Source: Zizania palustris
Taxonomy: Eukaryota > Streptophyta > Magnoliopsida > Poales > Poaceae
DNA length: 64,000 nt
Reading direction: 5' to 3'
NCBI GenBank assembly: GCA_019279435.1
Contig: JAAALK010001127.1
Coordinates: 1-64,000, forward strand
Part shown: positions 11,521 through 23,134 of the stretch, piece by piece
How positions within the stretch are numbered: the first letter of the stretch is position 1
Layout of the letters: the number at the start of each line of letters is the position of its first letter
Made by a program: the position numbers and the translations under genes
Notes under the pieces: generated by a model
What the model was told of the DNA's origin: nothing
Databases searched by the model: none
The model's input: only the letters and a program-made list of their open reading frames with translations

Positions 11521-12611
11521 TACCCTTTGATCAAGCTCACCAATGATCTGCTCGGGAGGATGCATCCTTTGAACATGGTGTGGAGCCTCACGGCGGGATG
11601 CAGTCTCCCCCTCAACTTTTGCGTTGGAGTGGTCCAAGATGACCGATGTCGAGGTAGTTGCTTCGGGACCTTGTGCCGAAGTGGTCGAAGCGGGGTCGGC
11701 TTCAGGGGTTGATGTCGAGGGTAGTAGGGTTCATCCTCGAAATCTCCGGGATCTTCTTCTTCGAAGATAGTATGTTCCATATCGTGTTCATTTGCCTGTT
11801 CAAGAGCAGAACTAACAGAGGGGGTTGATTCATCAAAAGTCACATCACATGACTCGATGACAGTGTTAGTCTCCAAATTATAAACACGATAAGAATGACC
11901 ATGTGTAGTGTAACCCAAAAAGATCCCGTCAGAAGAACGCGACTCAAATTTATCCAAATTACCACGTTTTTGGATAAAGCAACGACAGCCAAAAACTCGA
12001 AGATGAGTAACCTTGGGCTGTCTCCCAAAACGTAGCTCATAAGATGTCAAGTTCAAAATTGAGCTCAAGAATATTCGGTTTGAGATGTAACAAGCAGTGT
12101 TCATGGCCTCAGCCCAGAATTTTCTAGGAGTCCTGTGCTCATCGAGCATCGTCCTAGCCATCTCAACCAAAGTGCGGTTCTTTCTCTCAACGACACCGTT
12201 CTGTTGAGGAACCCATGGAGCAGAGAATTGATGTTTTATGCCATGCTCCATGCAAAAGTCAACAAAGAGACTGTTCTTGAACTCAGTGCCATTATCACTT
12301 CGAATAAATTTCAATGCACCAGGGAGTTCAGTGAAAAGTCTCAAAGCCAAGCTCCGAAAGTGTGAAAACACTTCATCCTTGCTGGCAAGAAAGAAGACCC
12401 AAGAGTAGCGAGAGAAATCATCGACAATAACTAGCACATACCACTTGCCGCCTAAAGAACTAACCCGAGAAGGAACTACAGTGTCCATGTGAAGAAGTTT
12501 TCCGGGTTGTTCAGTCATCACTGTGGTGACTGGCGAGTGCGAGGCAGCAATCATTTTTCCATGTCGACAAGGAGCGCAAACTAAATTCTTCTTGAACTTG
12601 AGCTTGGGCAA
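11520..12611 (-). pseudogene. C1 integrase
   Basis: Copia integrase core, which joins element cDNA to the chromosome. The zinc-finger end CAPCRHGK comes first. The three acidic residues follow: Asp in LLHMDTV (codon 12485-12483), Asp in FIRSDNGTEF, and Glu in NGVVERKNRT. Next is the family motif FWAEAMNTACYISNR, then the C-terminal segment with KVTHLRVFGCRCF and GIFLGYTTHGHSYRVYN. The downstream linker becomes proline-rich and the frame is lost near 11640. It is separated from the protease piece upstream by one TGA stop in the same frame. Confidence 0.93.
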
Positions 12612-12614
12612 TCC

Positions 12615-13088
12615 TCAGATCAGACCTAGGGCACTCAAACGAGCGAGCAACTCAAAGCTCATATGCCCTAGTCTCCTATGCCACTTCCAAAGCTCATAAG
12701 TAGAATGTGCAACAAGACAATGAGAAGAACCAGATGACTTGGAAAAATCAGCTCCAAAAACTCTCCCAACTCTAAAGATCTTAGAAACCACAACGCCATC
12801 AGAATTGAGCACTTGCAAAGTATCGCGATGGAATCGCAATTCGAAGCCCTCATCAAGCAACTGAGATACAAAAAGCAAATTGTATCCCAGGTTTTCAACC
12901 AAAGCAACATCTTTGAGAGTGAAATTCGAGTTAATTCTTACCACACCTTTACCTTTCACTCTACTCCTTCGATTGTTCCCGAAGGTGATATGTTCCCTTT
13001 GCTTGGTTGTGGTGAGGCTGGAGAACCATGCTGCATCTCCGGTCATATGGCGCGAACAACCGGAGTCCATGATCCATGTGCCCTCCAA
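12615..13088 (-). pseudogene. C1 protease and pre-integrase segment
   Basis: Contains the aspartic protease active site WIMDSGCSRHMTGD and the GAG-pre-integrase motif WHRRLGHMS. The protease would cut the gag-pol polyprotein. It lies in the same frame as both neighbours but is walled off by a TAG at 13106-13104 and a TGA at 12617-12615. The TGA stands where relatives have Arg before GLPKLKF, a CGA to TGA change. Confidence 0.9.
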
Positions 13089-13103
13089 GCCTTGGTCTGC
13101 CGC

Positions 13104-14243
13104 CTACACATGATAAGAAAATCTCAATCGCTCAGTGCTGGGGTGAGTGAAAATATGACGAGGCATCCAGCACTGAGTGATACGAGTAGTAGGCACAGTA
13201 AAAGTAGACTGTCTACGCACAGGATAATCAGAATGATGCAAAGTGCGAGGTCTACCTACATGCTGTGATCTAACAACATGACGAGGTCTCCTACTCTGAT
13301 GAGGCACAAAGCTACTCGCCCGGGGTCTACCACCATATGAAACATGGTGAACACCTCGAGGAGCAAAACCTCTCCGAGAAGCACGAGGAGCCTCAAAAAC
13401 AAGATGATAGTAAAACTCAGACTCATGCATACCTAAAGATGGGTAATGCATGTCCTTGTAACGCATCGCCTGAGAGCGTCGCTCATCCTTGATGCGACGA
13501 AAACAGAACCCAACAAAATGACCCGCCCGCTGACAGTAGGAACAATGAAAAACTCTCCTAGGGGCACTCTCATGGGTCAGAGGAGCAACTCTCACAGGCT
13601 CCTTGGGCTTCTGCTGAGTGGTTTTCTTGGGAGGGATTTTCTTGGCAGGAGGAGTGGTTTTCTTTTGAGTTCGGGTAGGCTTTTTGGCTGATGGAGTGTC
13701 TAACAGAGCTCTCTGTTTCTCTAGAGTATTGGGTGAGGTAAAAACAGTTTTGTTCTCACTATCTGAAGGAATCCTCTGAAAACCCAAACCTAGAGCTAAC
13801 CCTGCTCTGTCAGCACACATCTTGGTCTTGGCCAAGAGAAAATCCATCCTATCCTTTCCCTCAGTGCATTTGTTAACCACAGAAAGAAGGTATTCATTTT
13901 CAGTCATAAGGTTTTCAGCTCGCTCTCTAACAGTGCCTAGCTGGTCCTTAAGGGTCAAGCAAGTGTCACACACAGGCTGCACATCCTTAGAACTACCGGC
14001 CCTCTCCAATATAGCGTCTAAATCATGAACATGCTTATCACGTAAATTAATGCTCTCGCGTAATAAAGAACAGTTCATGCATTCAATTATATCATGAGGT
14101 CTAGAATCAACCACCAAAAGCTGCTTCTCTGCAGTCTCAAGTTCAGATAGAGTTTGAGCATGTACGTAACGCAACTGAGCAAGCTCACCCATGACAACAG
14201 TACAAGATTCACATTCAGCATCATTAACTCTAGACTTAAGCAT
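13104..14243 (-). pseudogene. C1 gag C-terminal region with second zinc knuckle
   Basis: 379 codons in frame with gag. The N-terminal half is rich in heptad-like Leu/Glu/Lys and Cys pairs (CESC, CMNC, CDTC), likely coiled coil. A Lys/Pro/Thr-rich basic tract follows, then a CCHC knuckle CSYCQRAGHFVGFC and an Arg/His-rich tail. This long region between gag and protease, including the LLAKTKMCADRAGL block, is typical of grass Sireviruses of the Opie/Ji kind. It is separated from gag by one TAA. Confidence 0.85.
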
Positions 14244-14291
14244 GGCATAATCAGTAGAAACATATTCTAGCCTAAGTCTAAGGTCTTTTCT

Positions 14292-15566
14292 TTATCTAGC
14301 GGCTTGCACAAGTAATCTATCCTGACCAAGAACTACTTCATTCAGCTCATCTAGTTTTATTGAAAGTTGGTCATAGGATAGAGGTACCTCAAGTGAGTCA
14401 AGCTCATCGCCGCTGTGATCGCTATCGGCCATGAAGCAAAGGCCGGTGAAATCTCGTCCCTTCTTGTCCTTCTTGTCCTCCTTCCTTGGGGACTCCTCCT
14501 CCTCAGAGCTCGACTCCTCAGTTGAGGAAGTGTCGATGTCGCTGAGAGCGGCAACAAATGCTCTGGAAGTGGCTTTGGCTACTCTCTTAGCCACCTTGCC
14601 GCGCTTGCCCTTCACAAAAGGCTTCCTCTCCTTTTTGTGGTATTTAGGGCGCTCACTCTCATCTCTCTTCTTGAGCTTGGGGCAATTAGCCTTGATGTGA
14701 GAAGTGTTGCCACATTCAAAACAACCACTAAAACCACTTCTCCTCTGATCCCGTCTCTCATGATGAAAACGGGTGAACCTTCTGGCAATGAGAGCAAGCT
14801 CATCATCATCTAGAGTTTCCACCTGCTCCTTAGTGACAGAGACCAGGGAGGACAAAGCAAAACCATCTGCAAGAACACAAGTGCCAGATGTGCTTGGTTC
14901 TGCAGTGGTGCCACGGCTAGTGCTGGAAACCAATGCCAATGGCTGTGGCAAGGAGTTCCTGTGCACTGCAAGAGATGCCTTGGCAATCTCTGTGGACTTC
15001 ATCTTGCTGAAGAGCTCATCACAGGTCAATGTGTCATAACCTGCGGACTCCTCAATGCTGGATATCTTCACTTCCCATATGCTACGATCAAGAGCATAGA
15101 GAAGCTTGATAGCCCTAGCATGATCATTGTAAGCAAGTGTCCCGTTGGATCGCAAGTTACTCACTATCGCATCAAAGCGAGAAAACATGGCATCTATAGA
15201 TTCACCAGGTGCCTGCACAAACAGCTGATACTGTTGATTGTATGTGCTTTGGCACCTGGCCTTAATCTGTGTAGAGCCGTCATGAAAAATAGTGAGTGTT
15301 ATCCAAATTTCCCTAGCTGTCCTAAGGTGCTGCATCCTATCAAACTCACTTCTACTCAAACCAATGAACAGTATATTTCTTTCTTTGGAGTTGGCATTAT
15401 ACTGATCCTTCTCTGTTTGAGAGGTGCGAGTTTCAGGGATGGAATATTGTGAGTCCACAATCTCCCAAATTGCATTTCCTTGGCTTAGCAAGTAAGCCTC
15501 CATGCGCACCTTCCAATATGCAAAGTCAGTCCCATCGAACAGAGGAATTTTACTAACTTTGTCCAT
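14292..15566 (-). CDS. C1 gag (copia capsid/nucleocapsid, open to an in-frame TAA)
   Basis: 424-residue gag with ATG at 15566. It opens MDKVSKIPLFDGTDFAYW, the copia gag start, followed by the UBN2-type capsid domain (HLRTAREIW, QLFVQAPGESIDAMFSRF). A CCHC zinc knuckle CFECGNTSHIKANC lies at residues 282-295, and a Lys/Glu/Ser-rich tail follows. It ends in TAA (14294-14292), beyond which the same frame stays open into the next segment. The stop is therefore probably a mutation of a longer polyprotein rather than the natural end. It may still be translatable as gag. Cytoplasmic particle protein by family. Confidence 0.88.
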   Translation of the reverse strand: MDKVSKIPLFDGTDFAYWKVRMEAYLLSQGNAIWEIVDSQYSIPETRTSQTEKDQYNANSKERNILFIGLSRSEFDRMQHLRTAREIWITLTIFHDGSTQIKARCQSTYNQQYQLFVQAPGESIDAMFSRFDAIVSNLRSNGTLAYNDHARAIKLLYALDRSIWEVKISSIEESAGYDTLTCDELFSKMKSTEIAKASLAVHRNSLPQPLALVSSTSRGTTAEPSTSGTCVLADGFALSSLVSVTKEQVETLDDDELALIARRFTRFHHERRDQRRSGFSGCFECGNTSHIKANCPKLKKRDESERPKYHKKERKPFVKGKRGKVAKRVAKATSRAFVAALSDIDTSSTEESSSEEEESPRKEDKKDKKGRDFTGLCFMADSDHSGDELDSLEVPLSYDQLSIKLDELNEVVLGQDRLLVQAAR

Positions 15567-15617
15567 GTCACCAAGAGATCACAAAACCGGTTAAGGCCAA
15601 CTGGTGATCTTAACCCA

Positions 15618-15628
15618 CTCTGATACCA
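15618..15628 (-). other. C1 primer binding site
   Basis: Minus strand TGGTATCAGAG, complementary to initiator tRNA-Met, two bases inside the 5' LTR edge. Confidence 0.92.
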
Positions 15629-15630
15629 AT

Positions 15631-17595
15631 TGTTGGACCGGAAACGACAACTAGAGGGGGAGGGGTGAATGGGAGCTTTTAAAATTTCAGGCTAAAAATA
15701 GCCTTCTGTTTTAATTCAGTCTACTACGGAACAGGCTTCGAACACAGGCTTCGCAAAGGAGCAAAAGTTCGAAGCCAAAAAGACTTCGCTCCACCCACAA
15801 CCCCAAAAAATCAACTCTGCTAAGTCAGTGCAGGCTCCGCACACAGGGTGCTTCGAGCAGGCTTCGCACTTCACCCTTCGCAAGAGTGGATGACCCTCCG
15901 AGGACTTCGACCAAATACTTAGCGACAGCAACTGGTGCTGGGCTTCGTACTTCGAAGATCAAAACGCACACAACACAGACTTCGCTAAGGACTTCGCCAC
16001 GGGAAGAAAGGCGGGCTTCGATCAGTGCTTCGCTAGTAATCAGCGAGGTCTAGCCTCCAGTTTACACAGAGCGAACACGCACTACAAAACACACTTCGCT
16101 CAAAACACACTTCGCCCAAAACAGAAGAGATCGAAGCATGCAGCGAGGTATGCAAACAAGCTCAAGCAGAAAATGAACACAGAAACAGGGATTCGCTGCT
16201 TGAACAAGGAACACTAAAAAAGAACTCACTGGATGAATACAAAGTATGTGGTGGCTAGTACAGGAGCTCAACAATGAATGCTCAAAGTGTTAAATGCGAC
16301 CTACCCAGCCTCCACTATTTATAGCCACTATTCACCCATGTGAATTGACTACTTTACCCCTAGGGTTTACAAAGGTTTTGTCTCATGAGAACAGAGGGGT
16401 ACAAAAGGTAGTCTACTTTATTTGGAGGCTTCTCTGTCAGCTTTGCAGAGGGGACAGCGTCAGCTTTTTGCAGAGTAGACACTGTCAGCCTTTACAGTCT
16501 TTGACCTTTCTGAAGCCCCCTTTCGCACGCGAGGGGTGCGGTAGCTTCGATGAGATGCCTTGAGCCTGATGTCCTTTGCTTCACCGTAGTCAGCCTTCGA
16601 TACAGTGACAGTTTTGAGCCGAAGCCATCAAAGCCCTTGGGCCTTCGCACCAACACCTTCGGAGTGGACCACCATGGCTTCGCAGCTTCTCACAGCTCGA
16701 ACTCTGTCAGTCCGTGTACCGAAGCCATGCATGGCCGAAGTACCTCAAGTCAACCTCGCTTCGGAGCCTGTCTTGCTCCGAAGCCAGCCTCACTCCGAAG
16801 CCCCACCTTCGGAGTACCACCCTTCAAAGTACCTCCTTCGTCTAAGGCCTCCGCATGAAGCATTCCATGAGCGCTTCGTCGCAGTGTCTCTCCCCGAGCA
16901 CTCTCCTCGACGAGCCTCACCCGGACCATGCCTTCGATGCACCTCGACTTCTAAGACCTTCGTCGGGTATACCTTCGAGTGTCTCCCTCCGGAGAACACT
17001 TCGAACACCTTGCCTCTGCTGAGGACTTGATCCACCATACTCCGAAGTACCCTTCGAAGTGCCTCGCCTTCGAGGACTTCGTCTCGGAGTACCTTCACCC
17101 GGAGCCACGCTCCACACTTACTGCCTTCTCCTGGCGCACCTCGACCCGAGGTCCGACCTCGACCCCTTCGTAGCCTTTCGTGTCGGAGATCCCCGCTCCC
17201 CTGGCATCAAGCCTCCCACTTGACCCAAGTTCACTTGCTACGAACCGTCCGTTGCCTCCGAAGTCCCCTACGCACCACAGACAAGCAGACAAGTGTATCC
17301 AGTACTCCGGAGACCTCTACGGGTTAGCAACCTTCGGCACACACTCCGGTGTACCGCCCAAAGTACCGAGACCTTCGGTACAGCCCAGTCATCGTGTACT
17401 GTCGGACCCCTCCGACAAGCACACTCCGCTGCAACAGCTGCAGCAACCAAAACCACCGAACCCCTTCGGAGGAACAGCCTCCGAACAGCTTTGGAGAACC
17501 AACCTCCGAACCCCTTCGGAGGTACCCCTTCGAACCAGGGGGGAAACTCTGTCAATCACTCATCACAGACTCCAAAACCAACCCTTGGCTTCTCA
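15631..17595 (-). repeat. C1 5' LTR
   Basis: TGTTGGACCGG at 15631 to CTTCTCA at 17595, colinear with 6874-8795. It differs by scattered substitutions and indels, including an extra segment near 17180-17225 that makes it about 43 bp longer. The U3 palindrome field (about 16540-17560) is conserved. No conserved ORF. Confidence 0.95.
16316..16323 (-). promoter_or_regulatory. TATA box in C1 5' LTR
   Basis: Minus strand TATAAATA in the same context as the 3' LTR copy. This would be the promoter that drives C1 transcription leftward. Confidence 0.75.
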
Positions 17596-17600
17596 CTAAG
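17596..17600. repeat. Right target-site duplication of C1 (ctaag)
   Basis: Identical to 6869-6873. Beyond it A's LTR resumes with cctagaaacagaaagagg, matching 38921 onward in A's other LTR. Confidence 0.95.
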
Positions 17601-18622
17601 CCTAGAAACAGAAAGAGGACGCCTAGGGGAACACGGGGATACCTTAGGCGAGGCGAGCAGTCGACGGAGAGTGGTCGGTGGTTAGGGTAGACGACGGAGT
17701 GGTTTGGGTTCCTCGTCGGCGATGGTGCTCCGGCGGTGTTCATCGTCGGTGGAGGGGTGGCCGAGGTTGGCGGGGTCCGTGCAGTCACAATGGTGCAGTC
17801 GGTGAGGATGGCAGAGGTCACCGGCTACAGCGAGTGGTTACCGGAGTGTGGGCGGCGGTGGTGCGCTAAAAACCGAAGTGCAAGTGCTCTGTTCGTTCTC
17901 GCAGCGAGTGAGCGTGGGGGATCAAACACGGACGGTCAAGGGGTTTAAATAGGGCCATCAGCGGGAGTAGAGGGGTCGCAATTGGCGGTGGCCGGGAGTA
18001 AACTCATTTAAACACCGGCGAGCTCAGGTTGTACTCGATTCATCGAACCTGGACGTGAATCGGTCGGATTTGAATGGGGGAAATGGTCGCCGTGGACCGG
18101 GGGTTGTAATGGTGGGCTCAATTTGAGGGGAGGGGGTCAGGAGCAACGGATACGAGGCGCGTTATGGCGTCGGCCGGTGAGGGGGGGGGGATTTGGGGGC
18201 GGATCTCGCGGGGAAGACGGATCCGACAGGTGGGGGCCACCGGGCAGCGGGCGCGAGCGAGCGAGCGAGGCGACTGACGGGTGGGGTCGGGCTCGGCCGA
18301 GAGAGGGGGTCGGTTGGCGCCGATAGGTGGGGCCGGGGTGTCGGGTGCGCGGGCGCGGAGCGAGGGGGTCGCTGACGGGTGGGGTCCGCTGGTCAGATGG
18401 CGCGCGCGTGGATAACGGGCTAGGCCGGCCGGGAGAGAGAGAAAAGGGGGGAGGCTCGTTACTGTTTAAATGCATTTCTGATTAAAAATAATTACAGAAA
18501 ATGGATTAAAATAATAGGGCTACTTCCAAGGTTGATAAAAATTTGTAAAAATTCTCAAAAATAAATTCCAGGAAATTAGATTAAATAATATTTTTATTCC
18601 TTTGAAAATTTGGGGTGTTACA
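17601..18622 (-). repeat. A 3' LTR, right part (U3 side)
   Basis: Continuation of A's 3' LTR, ending ttggggtgttaca at 18622 next to the polypurine tract. It has the GC-rich U3 with gcgagcgagcgagg microsatellite. Compared with A's other LTR it lacks about 110 bp after ttgtaaaaattct (present at 39877-39990). The TATA-like TATTTAAA is at 17951-17944, minus strand. Confidence 0.9.
17944..17951 (-). promoter_or_regulatory. TATA-like box in A 3' LTR
   Basis: Minus strand TATTTAAA in the context ggcccTATTTAAAcccc. It is the positional equivalent of TATATAAA in B's LTRs. Confidence 0.55.
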
Positions 18623-18640
18623 AACCTATCCCCCTTACAA
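18623..18640 (-). other. A polypurine tract
   Basis: Minus strand GTAAGGGGGATAGGTT directly before the LTR start TGTAACACC. B has the same tract at 33489-33504. Confidence 0.9.
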
Positions 18641-18666
18641 AGAATCTCGTCCTCGAGATTGGATCG

Positions 18667-19029
18667 CTACTCGAACAATTCAGGGTATTGGGCTTTCAGT
18701 TCTTCTTCCTTTTCCCATGTGGCTTCTTCGGTGGGGTGGTTGTCCCACTGAACCTTGCATAAGCGGACCACACGGCTCCTGGTTACCCTTTCCTTGGTTT
18801 CCAAGATCTTGACGGGTTTCTCGATGTAGGTCAAATCCTCTTGGACGTTGAGTTGCTGGAGGTTGGCTTGCTCGGCGGGCACACGAAGACACTTCTTCAG
18901 CTGTGAGAAGTGGAACTCATCGTGAACTCCTGCCAATGATGGAGGCAGTTCTAGTTGATATGCCACTTCTCCTTGCCGTCGGAGGATCTGAAAAGGTCTG
19001 ACATAGCGGGGTGCTAGCTTGCCTTTCAT
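18667..19029 (-). pseudogene. A integrase C-terminus and chromodomain
   Basis: Carries KGKLAPRYVRPFQIL (the GPF/Y-like module of gypsy integrases) and ELPPSLAGVHDEFHFSQLKK. A chromodomain follows (YIEKPVKILETKE, VCKVQW-like core, EEATWEKEEELKAQYPELF). In chromoviruses this domain steers integration to marked chromatin. It is cut off from the integrase core by a stop near 19138. Confidence 0.9.
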
Positions 19030-19137
19030 GTTGAACCTTTGAGTGCCACGGAGGGGAGCGACTCAGAGATAGACATAATAACCCTCCTCAAAGGTTAGGT
19101 CTCTTAAACTGTTATCGGCATAGCTCTTCTATCGAGA

Positions 19138-20049
19138 CTAGGCTATCTTCAATCGGTCCCTTATGATCTTGACCTTCTCTTCAGCTTCTCTAAGTATATC
19201 TGTCCCAAACAGTTGCGACTCTCCGGTCTGATCCCAGAGCAGCGGCGTTCTGCACTTACGTCCGTAGAGTGCTTCGAACGGGGACATTTGCAGGCTGGGT
19301 TGATAGCTGTTGTTGTCTGAGAACTCTGCGTAGGGTGAGTTCTTGTCCCACATTCCGCCAAAATCTAGAGCGCAAGCTCTAAGCATATCTTCCAGTATTT
19401 GGTTGATCCTTTCGGTTTGACCATCGGTCTGAGGATGATAGGCGGTGCTAAAGTTCAGCCGGGTGCCGAGTTCCTATTGAAGGTTCTTCCAAAACTTGGA
19501 GGTAAACTGACTCCCATGGTCAGATACGATCTTCTTAGGAACTCCGTGCAGGCACACGATCCGGGTCATATACAACTCGGCCAACTTGGCGACGGTGTAA
19601 GTTGTCTTGATGGGGATGAAGTGAGCCACCTTGGTGAGTCGGTCGATGATCACCCAGATAGAATCATGGCCAGCTTGGGTCCTGGGTAGTCCCGTGATGA
19701 AGTCCATTCCTATCTCTTCCCACTTCCATTCAGGGACCTTGAGAGGTTGCAATAGTCCAGCAGGTCTCTGATGATTTGCCTTGACTCGCCGGCATGTGTC
19801 ACACTTGGCCACATACTCAGCTATTTCTCTCTTCATGCTGACCCACCAATATTTTTCTTTCAGGTCTTGATACATATTTTTACTCCCGGGATGAATGGAG
19901 TATAGAGTATCGTGGGCTTCCTGAAGGATGAGGGTCTTCAACTCAGGCTTGTCGGGCACACATATCCGGTTTCTGAACCAGATGGTACCTTGCTCGACCT
20001 CGGAAAATCCGGGGGCTTTACCCTTCTGCATGTTCTGCTGGATCTCCAA
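19138..20049 (-). pseudogene. A integrase (broken)
   Basis: The N-terminal zinc-binding region (HDTLYSIHPGS, CDTCRRVK) and the core Asp residues (GMDFITGLPRTQ; VSDHGSQFTSKFW) lie in 20049-19474. A TAG at 19474 replaces a Glu codon. The frame resumes downstream with the active Glu region (DGQTERINQILEDMLR) and LYGRKCRTPLLW to 19138, where a second stop occurs. Confidence 0.9.
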
Positions 20050-20090
20050 GATGTCCGGGTCTTCCTTCTACCTTTCTCGGATCTGGTCTA

Positions 20091-22352
20091 TTAAGACAGG
20101 CCTAGACTCCAAGGCAGCGAGGGACGCTCGGGTGTGGTGATCCCTAAATTCAGCCTTTCCATCTCCTTGTATAACAAAGGGGCCTGGTCCTGAATCATGA
20201 TGGCATTGCAGTACCCTTTTTGACTAAGGGCGTCTGCCACCACATTTGCCTTTCCTGGATGATAATGGATGCCCAAGTAGTAATCCTTCATCAGTTCCAA
20301 CCATCTCCTTTGCCTGAGGTTCAGGTCTGGTTGGGTGAATATGTACTTGAGGCTCTTGTGGTCGGTGAAGACCTCACACCGATTCCCCACAAGGTAATGT
20401 CTCCATATCTTCAAGGCATGGACCACGACTGCTAACTCCAGGTCATGGGTTGGGTAGTTCAGCTCATGCGGTCTCAGCTGTCGGGAGGCGTAGGATATCA
20501 CCTTCCTATCTTGCATTAAGACACGTCCCAAACCTTGACGAGAGGCATCACAGTAGACGTGGAAGTCTTTCTGGATGTCTGGAAGAGTCAGGATAGGGGC
20601 TGACACGAGCTTCTTCTTGAGGGTCTGGAAGCTATCTTCACAATCTGGGGTCCATTCAAATTTTACCTCCTTTTGCGACAGCCTGGTCATAGGATTGGCG
20701 ATCTTCGAAAAATTCTCGATGAACCGACGGTAGTATCCGGCCAACCCGAGAAAACTCCGGATCTCGGTCACGCTCGTGGGCCGCAACCAATTGGTCACTG
20801 CTTCCACGGTGGTCGGGTCCACTGGTATTCCTCCGGCAGATATAACGTGTCCAAGGAACTTAACCTCTGACGACCAAAACTCGCACTTGCTGTATTTGGC
20901 GTACAGTTGTTGTTCCCTTAGCTTCCCGAGGGTCAGACGGAGGTGGGTTTCGTGCTCTTCCTTGGTCTTGTAGTAGACGAGGATATCGTCGATGAATCCC
21001 ACGATGAACTTATCTAAGAACTCCATGAAAACATTGTTCATGATGTTCATGAAAAAGGCCGGGGCATTCATGAGTCTGAACGACATCACTGTATAATCGT
21101 AGAGTCCATAGCGGGAGGTGAAGGCAGTCTTGGGTATGTCCTCTTCTCTAATCCTCAATTGGTGATAACCTAACCTGAGGTCAATCTTGAAAAACACCGA
21201 GGATCCTTTCAGTTGATTGAACAGGTCATCGATCCGAGGCAATGGGTACTTGTTCTTGATGGTTACAACGTTCAAGGCTCTATAGTCCACGCACATCCTT
21301 TTGGTCTTGTCCTTCTTCATGGCAAAGATGACAGGGGCACCCCAGGGTGAGGTACTCAGTCGGATGTACCCTTTCTGCTCCGGGTCTTCGATGTTGCTCT
21401 TGACTTCAGCTAGTTCATTGGCGGCCATCCGGTATGGGTGCTTGGAGATTGGTGTGGTCCCGGGGACAAGTTCGATTCTGAATTCGATGTCCCACTTGGG
21501 AGGCATTCCTGGTAGGTCCTCAGGGAAGACGTCCATGAACTCCTTGACTATGGGCACTTCTTCAAGAGCTAGCAAATGGAGGGACGCTTCGAGTGGTTTG
21601 CGGCTAGTCATCCGAAAGGTGACGGCTTCGCCTTCGGGGTTGGTCACTATTACGGACTTGTTGGCACAGTCGATCACTCCCTTGTGCTTCATCAACCAAT
21701 CCATCCCTAGGATGAGGTCGAGTCCGGTACACTTAATGAGGACTGGCTCGGCCCGGAACAATATTCCTTGGATCTCTATCTTAACCTTAGGATTGTATAA
21801 GTGGGCTAAGGTTCTATTGCCTGGAGTGGCAATCATCATGGGGACGGATAGAGGGAGCACGCCCAAGTTGTGGGTTTTCACAAAGTATTCCGAGATGAAA
21901 GAATGTGTTGCTCCAGAGTCAAATAAAATCATAGCCAGTACGGAATTTGCGGTAAACGTACCGAGTACGACTTCGGGAGCCTCCTGTGCTTCCTCCGCGT
22001 TGATGTGATTAACGCGGGCCCGAACCGCCTGGTTGGGTGCCGCGCCTTGGCGCTGCTTGGGATGAGGACACTTGTACGAATAGTGCCCTTCCTTCTGGTA
22101 GTTGAAGCAGATGATCGGCCTTCCTTGGTGATCCTTAAAGATCGGGGCCTTGGCGGTGGACGTCGGTTGAGTGGCCAGAGCAGGTGGAGCAGGGCGGGGA
22201 TGTCCGGCGTTGGATCCACCGGCGGCGTGAGGCGGCCTGTAGGCGGGCCGAGGATGGTAGGCGGGCGCTGGTGGTGGAGGAGCGAAGCGGGGCCTCTGGG
22301 AATTCGCTTGTTGATGCTTGAAGGCGATCATCTTCCTCTTCTTGAGGTCCAA
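20091..22352 (-). pseudogene. A zinc knuckle, protease, reverse transcriptase and RNase H
   Basis: 753 open codons. In order: Pro-rich linker; a zinc knuckle that has lost one ligand (CFNYQKEGHYSYKC, where B has CFNC); protease LFDSGATHSF; reverse transcriptase with YRALN, PLPRIDDLF and FIDDILVYY; RNase H with YCDASRQGLGRVLMQ; and the connection region HPGKANVVADALS. A frame change at the right end separates it from the gag start, and another near 20120 separates it from integrase. Confidence 0.92.
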
Positions 22353-23134
22353 CTTGTTTTGCTCAGTCTCTTGGTGAGCGCTTTATTCACTAGCCATTGG
22401 AAGTCGGTGTAGTCGGTGGCGACGAGCTGGATGGACAGCTCATCCTTAAGTCCGCGGAGGAACTTAGCATGGCGGAGGGCGTCGATCCACACCTCTTCTA
22501 GCGCGTAGCGAGCCAGATGGTTGAACTCATGTAGGTATTCCATGACAGTACGGCTACCCTGGTGCAGGTCGCGGAACTCCTGCTGCTTCACCGCGATGAC
22601 ACCGGCGGGGACGTGGGCGGCGCGAAAGGCGATAGTGAACTCCACCCATGTCACTATGTGGTCCTCCGGCTGGTACTCACGGTAGTTGTCCCACCATTCT
22701 GTGGTGGGACCCTGGAGCTGGTGAGTGGCGAAGGCCACTCGCTCCCGGTCGGTGCAGGGGAGGAGGTCCAGCTTCTTCCCTATGGTGCGGAGCCAATCTC
22801 CGGCCTCCATGGGGTTGGTGGTCCTAGAGAATATTGGGGGACGCACACGCAGGAACTCTGAGAGTTGGGGAGCAGGTGCGGGTGCTGGTGCGCGAGGGGC
22901 AGGCTCCCCATTTTACAGACGGTCCAACTGAGCCTGTTGGTGCTTCATTTGAGTGAGGAGGGTGGTGATTAGCTGGTTCTGGTTCGCCATCATTTCCGCC
23001 AAGGTGGGATGGTTGGCGGATGGCGACCCAGACTGTCGTGGGCCCGTTGCACCCCAGTTGGGTACAACACCCTCGGGCATGTCACGACTTCCTCCTTCTC
23101 CGTTGTTGGATCCAGTGTTCTGGTTGTCGGCCAT
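22328..23134 (-). pseudogene. A gag (broken)
   Basis: Starts MADNQNTGSNNGEGG (ATG at 23134), equal to B's gag start. TAA replaces a Gln codon after QLDRL at about 22915. The retrotransposon gag domain continues (MRPPIFSRTTNP, WWDNYREYQPEDH, FRDLHQGSRTVMEYLHEFN) until a frame change near 22350. Capsid protein of a chromovirus by family. Confidence 0.9.

Larger units (their letters stand above)
6874..17595 (-). mobile_element. Ty1/copia Sirevirus-type element C1
   Basis: Complete 10.7-kb copia element on the minus strand with long LTRs (1922 and 1965 bp), a perfect 5-bp target duplication, a primer site for initiator tRNA-Met and a polypurine tract. The copia order gag, protease, integrase, reverse transcriptase, RNase H is present. 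Three traits suggest the Sirevirus lineage: a long gag with an additional coiled/basic region and second zinc knuckle, repeated purine tracts before the 3' LTR, and U3 regions dense in short palindromic repeats. Several in-frame stops and frameshifts make it non-autonomous. It sits inside the 3' LTR of A in the same orientation. Confidence 0.93.

Noticed and set aside
21301..22008. 235-codon plus-strand ORF inside A pol
   Set aside because: Shadow of the minus-strand pol gene; its peptides match no family and the opposite frame holds protease and reverse transcriptase motifs.
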